Positions 48,818 through 60,589 of a stretch of 64,000 nucleotides of DNA are shown in pieces. The notes beneath the pieces are model-generated. The model worked only from the letters and a program-made list of their open reading frames with translations, did no database searches and was not told the DNA's origin. Origin of the DNA: Nymphaea colorata (Eukaryota > Streptophyta > Magnoliopsida > Nymphaeales > Nymphaeaceae); the NCBI RefSeq assembly GCF_008831285.2, contig NC_045148.1, forward strand, positions 23,254,283 to 23,318,282. Direction: 5' to 3'. How positions within the stretch are numbered: the first letter of the stretch is position 1; the number at the start of each line of letters is the position of its first letter. A program made the translations under genes and the position numbers.

Positions 48818-51800
48818 ATGTTTGGTATTTTTTGGTTTGTTCTTTGTACAGTGAGTTCTGCTTCCATGATATTTGCAAATTTGAGTACTATTACTGAGAT
48901 GAATGATTCGATTCTTATAAGTAAGACAAGAAAGACTTTTATAGAAGTTGCCGTTGACCAATCATCCGTTAAGAAACAGAAGAAGCATAAGGAAGGCCTT
49001 TTAGGTCGCTTCTTTTGTAAGGGTAAAGGTCATATAAAGAAGGATTGTCCTAAGTTTCACGCATGGCGTGAAAAGAAGAGTACACTTCTCACTTTGGTTT
49101 GTTCTGAGGTTAATTTAACTTCAGTACCCAGAAACACTTGGTGGGTAGATTCAGGTGCTACTACTCACATAAGTGTCTCTATGCAAGGCTGCCTAAATTG
49201 TCGAACGCCAAATGATGCTGAAAGATTCATCTATGTGGGCGATGGCAAGAAGGCAAAAGTTGAAGCCATAGCAGATTTTCGGTTATTGTTAAAGACTGGT
49301 TGTTATTTGAATTTGACAGAAACTTATGTGGTGTCGTCTTTTAGACGGAATTTAGTTTCTATTTCCTCATTGGACAAATTTGGTTACTATTGTTCATTTG
49401 GAGAAAATAAATTCAAGCTGTTTTCGCACTCAAATTTGATTGCCACTGGTTCTTTATCTAGTAGCGATAACCTCTATTTGCTTGATACAGTTGCTTCATA
49501 TCATGAGACCTTGCATGTTACGTCCAGTGGTACTAAAGGACAATTAGCCAACGAGAATTCTGCTATGTTATGGCATAGGCGCTTAGGACATATCTCTGAA
49601 AAGAGAATAAAAAGGCTTATGTCAAATGGAATTCTTGGGTCCCTTGATTTTGCAGACTTTAATGTTTGCATAGAATGTATAAAGGGAAAACGAATAAACA
49701 TTAAGAAAACAGGTGCAAGTAGAGCTTCAGACGTCTTAGAACTGATTCATACGGATGTTTGTGGTCCATTCCCTACGGCTTGTTGGAATAGACAACAATA
49801 TTTTATCACGTTCATGGACGATTATTCTCGTTATGGTTACCTGTATTTGATTCATGAGAAGTCTCAATCCTTAGACGTTTTCAAGTCATTTAAAGCCGAA
49901 GTTGAGAATCAATTAGGAAAAATAATTAAAGCCGTTAGATCTGACCGTGGTGCTGAATACTATGGTAGATTTGATGGATCAGGTGAACAACGTCCAGGGC
50001 CTTTCGCTAAGTACCTAGAGGAATGCGGTATAGTCCCCCAATACACCATGCCGGGTTCTCCCAGAATGAATGGTGTAGCTGAGAGACGAAACAGGACTCT
50101 TATGGATATGGTAAGGAGTATGATTAATCATTCTACCTTACCAGAGTCCCTCTGGGGAGAGGCATTAAAGACTGCAACTTATATTCTAAATAGAGTGTCA
50201 TCAAAAGTAATACCGAAAACCCCATATGAATTGTGGACAGGCAAAACGCCTAGTATGAGACATTTTCATATTTGGGGATGTCCAGCTGAAGCAAGGCCAT
50301 ATAGGCCAAGCGAAAGAAAACTGGACTCTAAGACGGTTAGCTGTTACTTTGTTGGGTATTCTATAAGGTCAAGGGGTTATAAGTTTTATAATCCATCCAG
50401 TAAGTCTTTCTTTGAAACGAGAAATGCCCATTTCTTTGAGGATATTGAGTTTGGGGGAGGTGATCAGGTTAGAAACATTGCCTTTGAAGAGGGACCTGAG
50501 TCCACTCATACAGGTGTTGTAAGCAATAGTCAGGTATTCATTCCTGTAATTGTTTCATCAACATATTCAGAAGAAGACAATGATGTCGATCTCCCTACTG
50601 GAGAACAAACTCAACAACCTCAAGAAAATCAAGTAGAGGTGCCACTGAGGAGATCCACTAGAGAGAGGAGAAATACAATTTCAAATGATTTTGTCTATCT
50701 CCAAGAACATGATGTTGATATGGGCTTAATGGAGGATGATCCTGTCAACCTCCAGCAAGCAATAAAGAGTTCTAAATCTCTTAAGTGGATAAATGCCATG
50801 AATGAGGAAATAAAGCCCATGATGGATAATGACGTATAAGAAGTTGTTCCCTTGCCTAGAGGTGTGAAACCCATTGGTTGTAAATGGATATTTAAAACCA
50901 AGAGGGATTTATTAGGAAACATCGAAAGGTATAAGGTACATATTGTCGCTAAGGGCTTTACTCAAAAGTAAGGCATTGATTATACAGAGACTTTCTCTCC
51001 AGTTTCGTTGAAAGACTCTTTCAGGACTATAATGGCACTTGTAGCTCATTTTGACTTAGAGCTGCATCAGATGGATGTTAAGACAACGTTTTTAAATGGA
51101 GACGTTGATGAAACGATATATATATGGTGCAACCAGAAAACTTTGTTTCAGGAAATGCAAAGAAAATGGTCTGCAAACTCAAGAAATCCATCTATGGGCT
51201 AAAGCAAGCTCCTCGTCAGTGGTATTACAAGTTTCATCAAGTTATAGTTTCATTTGGTTTCGAAACTAATATGGTTGATGAATATGTATACCAAAAGTTC
51301 AGTGGGGGCAAATTTATCTTTCTGGTTTCATATGTCGATGATATATTGTTGGCAAGTAATGATGTAGGCTATTGCATGAAACTAAGAAATTTTTGCCAAC
51401 AAAGTTTGACATGAAGGATCTTGGTTGTGCATCTTTTGTTTTGGGGATCCAAATATTTCAAGATCGTTCTCGGAGTATTCTTGGATTATCACAAAAGGCC
51501 TACATTGATAAGGTGTTTCAGTGATTTGGCATGAAAGATTGTAAACCAGGAGATACTCCAGTTGCTAAAGGAGACAAGTTTAGTCTCTAACAGTGTCCTA
51601 AAAGTGAAATCAAATCTAAAGAAATGGAAAGGATTCCCTATTCGTTTGTTGTGGGAATTCTTATGTATGCTCAGGTTTGTACTCATTCGGATATTGCTTT
51701 TATCATTGAAATGTTAGGCAGATACTTAAGTGATCCTGGTATGGATCATTGGAAAGCAGCCAAAAGAGTTTACAAAGAACATAAGATTTTATGCTCACAT

Positions 51801-52190
51801 ACAAGAAGTCAGACCAATAGGAAATCATTGGGTATTCAGATTCTGACTTTGTTGGGTGCCAAGATAATGGCATCCAATCAGGTTTTGTGATTGCAGAATT
51901 TTGTCACGAGGCTGCGTATTATGTATGGTATAGAAAGACCACTAAGGTTGTTGTGTGACAATAATTCAGCAGTTATGTACTCTTATAACAGCCACAGTTT
52001 GTCAAAGTCGAAGCACATCGACATTAAGTTTTTGGGTTGTTAAAGAGAGGATACAGAATGGTCATGTGTCTTTAGAGCATATTGGGACAAACTCTATGAT
52101 TTGCGGATCCGCTTACCAAGGGTTTAACACATAAGGTCTTTCACGAACATGTTGTTCGTATGGGGGTGTTATCCTTGGATGATGTGCTGG
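48818..52190 (+). pseudogene. Copia1 pol polyprotein (knuckle-PR-IN-RT-RH), broken in the RT half
   Basis: One open frame from 48818 to 50839 (about 673 codons) carries the gag-end knuckle [16 protein letters not shown], protease [12 protein letters not shown], integrase [10 protein letters not shown]...CIEC, then [20 protein letters not shown] and [11 protein letters not shown] (catalytic Asp-Asp) and [12 protein letters not shown] (Glu), and the [15 protein letters not shown] and [18 protein letters not shown] post-integrase region. This is a TNT1-94-type plant copia polyprotein. RT follows after TAA at 50837-50839: WIFKTKRD, a TAA at 50969-50971, MDVKTTFLNGDVDETIY, a frameshift near 51115, GLKQAPRQWYYKFHQ, and an intact SYVDDILLAS near 51330. 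Stops at 51412-51414 and 51522-51524 follow. RNase H keeps SKSKHIDIKFLG but lacks its middle. The first zinc-knuckle Cys appears as Arg (CGC where TGC is expected). Confidence 0.92.
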
Positions 52191-52589
52191 TTTAGAGAGA
52201 GTTTGTATTTTGTTTGCTCTTATGTATGAACACATATTCAGTTTTCTGCAGAATAAAGTTTAAAGTTCTTTGGTTCCATTCTGTGTTTATGTTTTGAACT
52301 CCATAAGGTTTTAAAGTTGGACCAGTTGAGAATAGACATGTTGTAATCACATTACATGTAATTCTCATGCTATACATCCATATCAGATCTATGTCATTGA
52401 TTATATTAACATTTGTAATCATTGAAGGTTTAGCTAATTTTTTTTATAGCGAAAGCCGCTTTGGTTCTGTGTTGATATGGTCATGGACGAGATTGGTGAA
52501 AATGACGTTTATAAGATAGCAATTATGAGCTCCTAAGGTTTTGTGTAATGTCTGAATGTATAAAGACATATTTGGCCGAAGTGAGAGAT

Positions 52590-53058
52590 TGTAAGATCAT
52601 TTGGTGGGCCGACATATGTCAATTAAGAATTTCAGACATTATGGCTGTCTTAATGTAAATATCCGCTTAAGTGATTGCATTTTGAGATATTACGTCATTT
52701 TAGATGGTATGGGGTAATTTTGAAATGTATAGATACCAGTACGCAATTACGGACTCTTTGATGGGTTGAATCCATAATTGTCCTCATTATATAATGGTAG
52801 TGGTCTCTGGGGTCGTGCGAACAGTTGCTTTTGGTTTCTAGGGTTTTCTCTTCCCCATCTGAGAGAGACCTCACGCGCACCGCACGTACCCTGAAAGACC
52901 CTGCTGCGATCTTCCCGTGCACCAGATCAGATGGATTCAGGTACGCTTCCGCTTCAGTTTAAGGTTTCGTTTATTTCAATGATTTAGCAAGAGCATGATC
53001 CTGTTGTAGGGTATATACGTTTGGTTTTGTATATGCGTTATGGGGAGAAATCCCAACA
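52590..53058 (+). repeat. Copia1 3' LTR
   Basis: 469 bases, same length as the 5' LTR with about 13 substitutions and no indels that I can see. Confidence 0.95.
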
Positions 53059-53063
53059 AGCTA

Positions 53064-54555
53064 GGCCTAGCTAGGGGTGTCCATTCGTTCAAAAAAAAAA
53101 AGAACAGCAGTTCGGTGAGAAGTTGAATGGTGGGAATTTACCTGGTTGCCTCCTTCCGACCGATGATGACGAAGGTTCCCCATGAATTTACATCGGCCTC
53201 TGTCTATATGTCGCACAAGAAGCAGCCTTATATTTTTGTGAGAAGCCATTAACTGGCAGTGCTAGCAGTAACATTGGGATGCCCAAACAACTGTGCTGCG
53301 AGAGGACAATGTAAATTCAAACTCAGTAAATGATAGCTACATACATGCATATATAAGAAGTTTCAACTATGTAGGCGATCTTGTCCTTTCTCACTCTACT
53401 TTTAGAAGGGTCAAATTTTCATCGTTTGCTCTTGGCGTCTTTTGTCACGATTTCTCTTCCTCTACCGTGCAAAGTTTAATGGTTATGAAGAATTTTTTTT
53501 TCTTTAATTTCCAAAGAATTCCTCCCCAATAATTCTGAACAGCAAAGAAGGAGATCGATCGCTCAAGTGGCTTATTCAATCTTCCTAAGAGTGAGGAGCC
53601 GGAAGTCTCTGGCTGAGTGGCCCTGACATTTTAAATCTTAAGACTGATAATGGGAACTAAGTATGTAAATGAGAAAATAGCTACGAGATATGAAGTTATA
53701 AGTATGCACTTCCACCGCTACAGTTTCCAGATTATTCCATACGATGCATGAACTGCTAAACGAAGCTTGCTACCTTATGAACAAGGTCTTGGAGAGGGGC
53801 AAGAAACCATGGCTTCCCTTTCCCTTTGCCGCTTAGGTACAAGGTTGTGTCCCAAGCAAAGGCATGAGAATAACTGTATCAAACTATTGGGGCTGAAGAG
53901 AATGGAAGGAGGCAAGACATTCCAATTTGTGTATGAGGAAAAAAAAAAAAAGCTTGTGGATAGAAGATAAGGTTTGCATGAAGCATACCCCTTCAAAGAT
54001 CTGAGTTTCATTCCTTCTGCAAAAACGAACAAGGTGCATCCTCCGATCAGCTAATCGACACCTCCATTGTCTTGGTGGGAAACTTAAGGCATATGTAACT
54101 CAAGTTAATGCTCTTTGGCGAATGGCAGAAAGAACTTTAACCAGCTCTGATGCCTCAGCATGATCTTAATTACCATTGATCTTGACTCCCAAGTTCATTT
54201 GTGAAGTCCCTGCAATTGTTGATTTTGAATTTGCAGAACGTATTTATGAGGGAAAATCAGAAGCTCACTTGTCTAAGATGTAATTTAAACTATTAAATAA
54301 TTTAAAAAATCAAAATCACAGCCTTGACCGCTAAACAAAGGTCCTCCGGTACAAATGGTGAGTAATAATGGAGTATTATTGTAAATGTGGACATTGGAAT
54401 ACTTAAAATTATTGTTCATGATCCAAACAATTAACGACCAACTGTAAACAGTACAACCGGTGTGGTGGCCTTATAAACAATTGGCGCTTGGGGATGTTAA
54501 TGAATCAGATCTGGATTGGATATCCATTCAAAATGCTTTTAAAGAATTGGACATA
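53064..54555. other. Duplicated non-coding DNA (copy B)
   Basis: Matches 10139-11870. No gene recognised. An open frame at 53767-53970 has no counterpart in A because A differs by frameshifts. Confidence 0.6.
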
Positions 54556-54558
54556 GCA

Positions 54559-54559
<1 letters not shown>

Positions 54560-54604
<45 letters not shown>
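54560..54604. repeat. AT microsatellite
   Basis: About 22 AT units. The copy A equivalent is interrupted and duplicated (11874-11982). Confidence 0.95.
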
Positions 54605-54609
<5 letters not shown>

Positions 54610-55079
54610 CAAGTAAGAAATCAGAATTCATCAGGTTTAAATAAGAAACTCCATCTTATCAAACTCAGGTTCAGTTTTAAATAAATTTCTCGTTAGATAA
54701 CAAAGATCTTAACTTAGATATCCAATTCCAAAGTTTGGACATCTGAATACGAACTCACGAGTTAATATTTGTGCCGAATTTAGATATCTGGAGCCAAAAA
54801 TCATGAGCCAAAGTAGAGGAGAGAACCGGGCATCATGCCGGGTAAACTGAATTAATTGGGGCAGTTGAAAAAGCAGCATCCTTTTTAGTTTTCCCTCATA
54901 AGGAACTTATGTTTTTTAAAATTAATGTTTGAGAGTAGGGAAACTTGGTTTTGAATGTCATCCAATCTAATCATTTGATTGGGGAATATGGAAAAGTTAA
55001 AATCAAACACGACCAATTTTCCCCACTCAAGTATATTTTTCAGCTAGTGGTGAAAACTGAAGTGTCTGCGGTTCACCCT

Positions 55080-55110
<31 letters not shown>

Positions 55111-55269
55111 GTTGTCTCCTATTTCCTTTCTTATTAGTTTTTCATATAGTCAGCTCTCTATCTCTCTCAATTAGTCTCTTCGTGTCTCCCACGTCTCTCA
55201 CTTTTTCTCAACAAAATTGAACATGTATATGTATAGTTGGTTGCCAGTTGCAGGTTCGAGATATACATA
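54605..55269. other. Duplicated non-coding DNA (copy B)
   Basis: Matches 12000-12340 and 13765-13965. Contains a TA tract at about 55085-55110. Confidence 0.6.
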
Positions 55270-55699
55270 AAAGTCAACTCGCATTTCAGTCATGACTACT
55301 GGCTTACCTAGCTATCTTTACTTTCAGTTTGACCGGCCCAATAAAAGTTCAATGCTTGGCACCAAATGTCTTTTTGGTCTTTTTATAAGGTCAAAAGTAT
55401 AGGCTAACCACGTTAAAGGTTGTATTTGATCTATTTGTTCTTGCTAATCCATCCTTGCCTAGCCAAAATGGCAGAAATATCCTGCATATCCGGTGCATGG
55501 CGCCTCCCTACTTTGTCTTAAAATATTTGTAAAAAATAGATATTTTAGAAAAAATAAAAGGCCAACTAGGGGTATTTTGAGACAATGAAAGTTTATGGCA
55601 TTATTGAAGTGGAACCTAAATGTAATTAGCAAAAATCAAGGTTACCAAGGAAAGTCATGGTTAATTTGAAAAATTTTAAATGAAAATCAAGGATAATTT

Positions 55700-56335
55700 G
55701 GGTAATTTTCATCATACATCAGGTCTTGTGCTTCAAGAGATCGAACTTTGGAGTTTAGGACTTAGTGTGATTACTTGATTCAGATGGACATTTGGATCTA
55801 AAAAACGAAACTTGGATACGGAAATTATAGTTCAGATGCAAACCGATCCAAAAGAAATAGTTTAGATCCAAATTGATCCGAAAGCAACATTTTGGATTCA
55901 AAGGGATATGAAGGTGAAAGTTTGGACTTGCAAGGATTCAGAAGTTAAGTTTAGGCCTGAAATTGATATTGTGAATCTGAAATGGATCCATAAGTGGCAC
56001 TTAGATCCAGAAGTTCCATTTGTATCTAAAATTGGTAGTTTGCAACCGTAATTGATATGGATGTGAGATTTGGATCCGTAAGTTAGATTTTGATATGAAA
56101 ATGGATATAGAAGTTAGATTTGGGCCAAATCAGATCCACAAGCTAGGTTTGGATCTGAAATGGACCTCAAAGATGGATTTGTATCTAAATGGGATGTGTA
56201 AACCATATTTGAATCCCCAATTGATAGTCTGGATAAAAAATGGATTCAGAATTCAGATCTAGGCCAGATTTTGGATCTAAAATGGATATGTTTGAATTTG
56301 AAGTTGAGTTTTTGATTTAAGATTTAAGTTTTAGG
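55700..56335. repeat. Degenerate GGATCC/GAAATGGAT...AAGTTAGATTTGG array
   Basis: Repeated phrases such as TTTGGATCTGAAATGGA, GGATCCATAAG, AGTTAGATTTGG and AAGTTAGATTTTGATATGA recur every 40-50 bases for 600 bases without an exact unit. Similar in style to 26860-27075 and 27638-28030. B-specific. Confidence 0.7.
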
Positions 56336-56339
56336 ATAT

Positions 56340-56570
56340 TGTGGAGACCAGTGACTTGGATGAATGTTATAATGATGATATATGCAGGGACGAGACTACA
56401 AAAAAATGATGTTTTATGGGATTGTAAGAGTTTGTGATGTTGATCTTCCCACTTTTTGTGGCGAAGAAGGCAAGAAGAGGCTAAAGGAGTTCTCAACCTC
56501 TGTAGCCAACATTGAGTGGGGAGTCTACCATAAGTCGCTATGTATGATAACCAGTGGGAACTAGGGATAG
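56340..56570 (+). other. Unidentified open frame
   Basis: A frame ending at 56562-56564 reads GRDYKKMMFYGIVRVCDVDL and CGEEGKKRLKEFSTSVANIE. It is bounded by the degenerate array and the LINE relic. No family recognised, and it could be a captured exon or chance. Confidence 0.2.
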
Positions 56571-56574
56571 ATTA

Positions 56575-57965
56575 AGATTTAGACATCCAAAGAGCCTTTC
56601 TCCACTTAACAACCACACCTTTGAATCTGATAACATTCCATGCCTGAGATCAAGCAAATCTCGAGGTAAATCTTTCCATAAGCATAAGATGGAACCCATT
56701 TAACCAGAAATTAATAAGTGAATCATCTTTTATTTTTCAATAGACAATCCTCCTGATCTTCTTCATCCAAGTAACTTTGCAAATGGAAGACTGATTACTC
56801 CTTTCAATGAAAACTAACCGCGATCTCTTCCAATCTTTTTGCAATAGAGGCACAGCATTTTAAAGTCGTCACCCAATCGTAAGTCAATTAGAAAGAACAC
56901 ACTTAATCAAACAATCCTTTCCCTGCATATGACAGAAAAGTCTCCATATATAGAATTGACCGCCCAAAGTAAGGTCTATTCTGTGACTCCTCTAAATCTC
57001 CAATATTAAAGGGAAAATACTGGGATTTACTGACGTTGATTTCCATGCCAGAATGTGAAGCAAACACAATCAATGCGGCCCCACCTGTCATAACAATAAT
57101 TTACTATAATTGGCAAAACAGCATAGTCTCATCTGCATGTATGAAGAACCCACACCCTTCTGACCCATGTAACAGGCTCTGCAGTTTAATGGCTCCCAAA
57201 AAAAAAATTCCCCTTTTTGAAATCTGCGTTTCAAAATTTCCATCACTATCGAAAATAAAAGGGGAGAAAGGAGATCCCACTGCCTTAATCCACATTCACT
57301 ATACATGAAATCTTCCTCTCTTCCACTTAACAACATAGAACAAGAAGCATTACAAAGCCACACCATAATCGTCTCAATCCAAACACTACTAAAATGATGT
57401 TGCTGCAGCAAGAAAGCCTCAGACATAGTAGCATAGTCTCAGACATACGCTGTCATTCTTGGTCTTTAACGTTGAATATATCATTTTATAGGTCAACAAA
57501 GGCAATGGCAAATGCTTCTATTCATAAGCAAAGCCTCCTGATTCTTCATAATAATTCCTGAAAATTTCTCTCATTCTCAACTTCATGGCATTAATTGGAA
57601 TGAACTTAAAGATGTTCCTTAAAGATATCGAAAAATCAGTAATATGAACAGCATTTCCCTTCCTAGGAATCAATACTATACAATTCCAGCCAATACTCCT
57701 GACCATCTTCCCTTTTTCAAAAAAATCTCTTGCGACACAAGATAATACTATACAATTCCAGCCAATACTCCTGACCATCTTCCCTTTTTCAAAAAAATCT
57801 CTTGCGACACAAGATACCTTAGACTCCTGACCATCTTCCCTTCAAAAAAATCTCTTGCGACACAAGATACCTAAAGCCAACCATAGGAAGAGCTCTTAAA
57901 ATTTGCAAAGCATGCATCTTGAGTTTGATCCAACTTATAGAAGTAAACCTGATCATTCTCACAGG
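56575..57965 (-). mobile_element. L1-type LINE reverse transcriptase relic
   Basis: On the minus strand, 57720-57520 reads NCIVLIPRKGNAVHITDFSI then a degenerate VLANRL block (KFIPINAMKLRMREIF). Next 57426-57088 holds ECGLRQWDLLSPLLFSIVME, the GLRQGDPLSPLLF motif with GD changed to WD, and FFIHADETMLFCQ, the FADDT-type catalytic box changed to ADET. Then 57091-56903 reads FASHSGMEINVSKSQYFPFN. The order matches plant LINE ORF2. Frameshifts separate the blocks and the endonuclease is missing. Catalytic box changes alone would inactivate it. Confidence 0.85.
57672..57873. repeat. 72-bp tandem repeat in the LINE relic
   Basis: AATACTATACAATTCCAGCC begins units at 57672 and 57744. A third, shortened unit (ACTCCTGACCATCTTCCC to GCGACACAAGATACCT) follows at about 57822-57873. 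Confidence 0.9.
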
Positions 57966-58010
57966 AGAAAGAAGTAAGGGGTGTACAGTTGTAAATTTGT
58001 ATAGGTTTTC

Positions 58011-60585
58011 TTTTTCTTTGCCAAAATGTTACCTTTAATAAATTATATAATTAATTAATTAATTTCTTTCTTTATATAAAGGTATTATATTAGGGTAATT
58101 AGTTTGTCTTAAGTTTGTAACAGATTATGCTTGTACTGAAAAATTAAAAGAAAAAAAGTAAAGCACTATTTGTAATTGATTTCAACTACAACTAATAGAC
58201 ATATACATGACAATACCTAACATCCAAGAGACAAACCACAGTTGGTTGGGCTGGTGGGCACATTAACAACATGATGTTTGTTCAAATCTTTTTGGCGGCT
58301 ACTCCCTGAACTTGAAAGGGCGTTTAGCGTGGCACTCTATTTGATGGGTGCATTGTTGGTTTACCTAAATCATGAAGCAACCTTAGATCTTGGGGACGTG
58401 CAGGGGGAAGGGGACCAGCCTTCTAATCCACTTAGCCCAACATTAGACTTGACAAACCCATGTTTGCTAATTTTATTTGCAACTATTACAATTCTTTTTT
58501 GTAAAATTGGAGACTTCAATACTTGAAAAATCCTAGACATGAAAGTGAACAATATTGTTTCACTTCAGCTGTTAAATATTCTTGCTAAATTGATTTTTAC
58601 TTCTATTTTTCCTTCTTGTTTGAGGTTATGTGAAGTGATTAATAACTCAAATAAGTGTTGGATGTTAAACATTAGACTGATGGTATAAGCAATTATATGA
58701 ATTAATTGTCCCAAATTGCCATGTGATTGGCGCAAACAGATTCAAGTCCATATCCAACTCAAGAATGAACATGTCAACTTTTAACTATTTTTACATAAGA
58801 ATTTAAAATAATCATTTATTTTTAATTAATTTCGATGCATTTTCTAGTTTTTGCAATGACTTTAATAATATTTTTGCAGATTCACAACCAATTCAACTAA
58901 ATCGGTCATGAACCATTTGCATCCTTGCTGATTCAATTAATAAACCATTTTTTACAACACTAGTTGGTAGGGAGGGAGGGAGAGAGAGAGAGACTTCCAG
59001 ATTGTTGGATATTCTATCAAATTCTTTATGGAACACCCCATGGTCCAGAAAGGAAAATTTAAATTATTCCATAAATTAGAACGTAGTAAATTACAAGTCT
59101 ATCACAAACACCAAAATTTTTACCAAAACATATACCGTTTAAAATTTTGAGATCCAATCTCTAAAACTAATTACTTTCCTGTAATTTTTCCAAGGTACCA
59201 TCTTTTACTGCTTCACCTTTTGAACTACACAATCAAAAGGTTGGGAGACTATCCTTCTAGTAGGATTGGATAGGAGCGACTAGATCCTCATTTTATCAGT
59301 AGCTCATTTTCATCATCTTATTGAGTAAATCGCATTTTTAATCCTCCTATTGATTCTTTAGAAGCTATTTCAAAATAAGATTAATGTACTTCTTGTTGTG
59401 GAGATGATGGTGTCATTATGTAGATGTTTAATTGTTGGATTTAAATAGCATCCAACAATTAAATAGCAACCACTTTTTTGGAATTGCTTTGTTTAAATAG
59501 CATATCTAAACGCTTCATATTTCAAAGGATAAAAACATAGTTTTTTTTTTCCTTTCACAAATTGCCTAATTGAACAATTGCAATGAGAAATATGCATGGG
59601 ATAAATAAGAAAAAATTTAGACATATGAAACCATCAATCTAGTGGCCTACTTTGAGCAATATTTATTTCAAACACTTAACTACCAAAGTACATGTGCCAT
59701 ATCATCAAGAAAACTAAATATGTAACAGATGTGTATTTTTTGAAGCAAGATCTTTTAAAGAGATAGCACACAAAAATAATCTTCCAACATCCATGACTTT
59801 ATAATTATTTGATGTTATTACAAACTATTAATAAAAAACCACTAAGACTACATATTAAATCAAGTCAACAAAGCCAAAATTTAAAACACAATTAGAAGAC
59901 ACAAAATTTTTCATAGTTATTAAAACTTTTGACATATCTTGTACCAGTTTGGCATCATAAAACCATCTCAGTAATGTAGCAGCTGCATTGCCAACTATTC
60001 TATTTGCATGAAAAGGGAAAATGGGGTGAGAATTTGAAAAAGTTGTCAGTACAATGTCTACATTTGCTTTATTGCAGCTTATATGAAGCAATCCCAAAGT
60101 CATCTTACATCACTACTGCACAAAGTGAAGTGACTCAAAATGCTCAGTTTCAATATTATACATATAGGTGACGAAACATTTAATAGTACCAAATATTTAT
60201 TGCAACAATTTTCGTAAACATCTGTGCATATGCATGCAATTATTATTACTACTGACATGCTTATAAGCACATTTTAGTTTTACTTACCAATCAACTGTAG
60301 GCACACAACAATAACAAATTGGACAACTCTTTTATTTTTATACGACACTTATTTAGTCCCCAATGATAAAACAAAAACAACAATATCTCAAGTTGTATGC
60401 TTGTACTAGACGTATGAATCTATAATGACTGATAAATTGATATAGTAACAACCGTATATTTGTCAAAGTGCTTTACTTGGCCATTGTTTGTTGTTTTCTT
60501 GTCTTCCAAGAGATTATATTATTGTATAGATAGGTAAGATATTCTTGAGTTCAACTTCAGATATCCTAGCTAATTTGCTCCAAAG
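58011..60585. other. Duplicated non-coding DNA (copy B)
   Basis: Matches 16681-19260. GA tract at 58970-58994. An open frame at 59855-60103 on the minus strand lacks a counterpart frame in A and has no motif. Confidence 0.55.
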
Positions 60586-60589
60586 AATA

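Larger units (their letters stand above)
46770..53058 (+). mobile_element. Copia1: young Ty1/copia LTR retrotransposon with pol but no recognisable gag
   Basis: A 6.29-kb element with 469-bp LTRs (TGTAAGATC...AACA or TACA), flanked by the 5-bp TSD AGCTA at 46765-46769 and 53059-53063. The matching site in copy A (10134-10138) is empty. PBS TGGTATCAGAGC lies at 47241-47252. The region before the 3' LTR is GAAGTGAGAGAT. Internal order: about 1.5 kb of unusual GC-rich and ACCGGTTCG-repeat sequence, gag C-terminal knuckle, protease, integrase, RT, RNase H. LTRs differ at about 13 sites by eye, so it is the younger of the two full elements. Confidence 0.95.
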
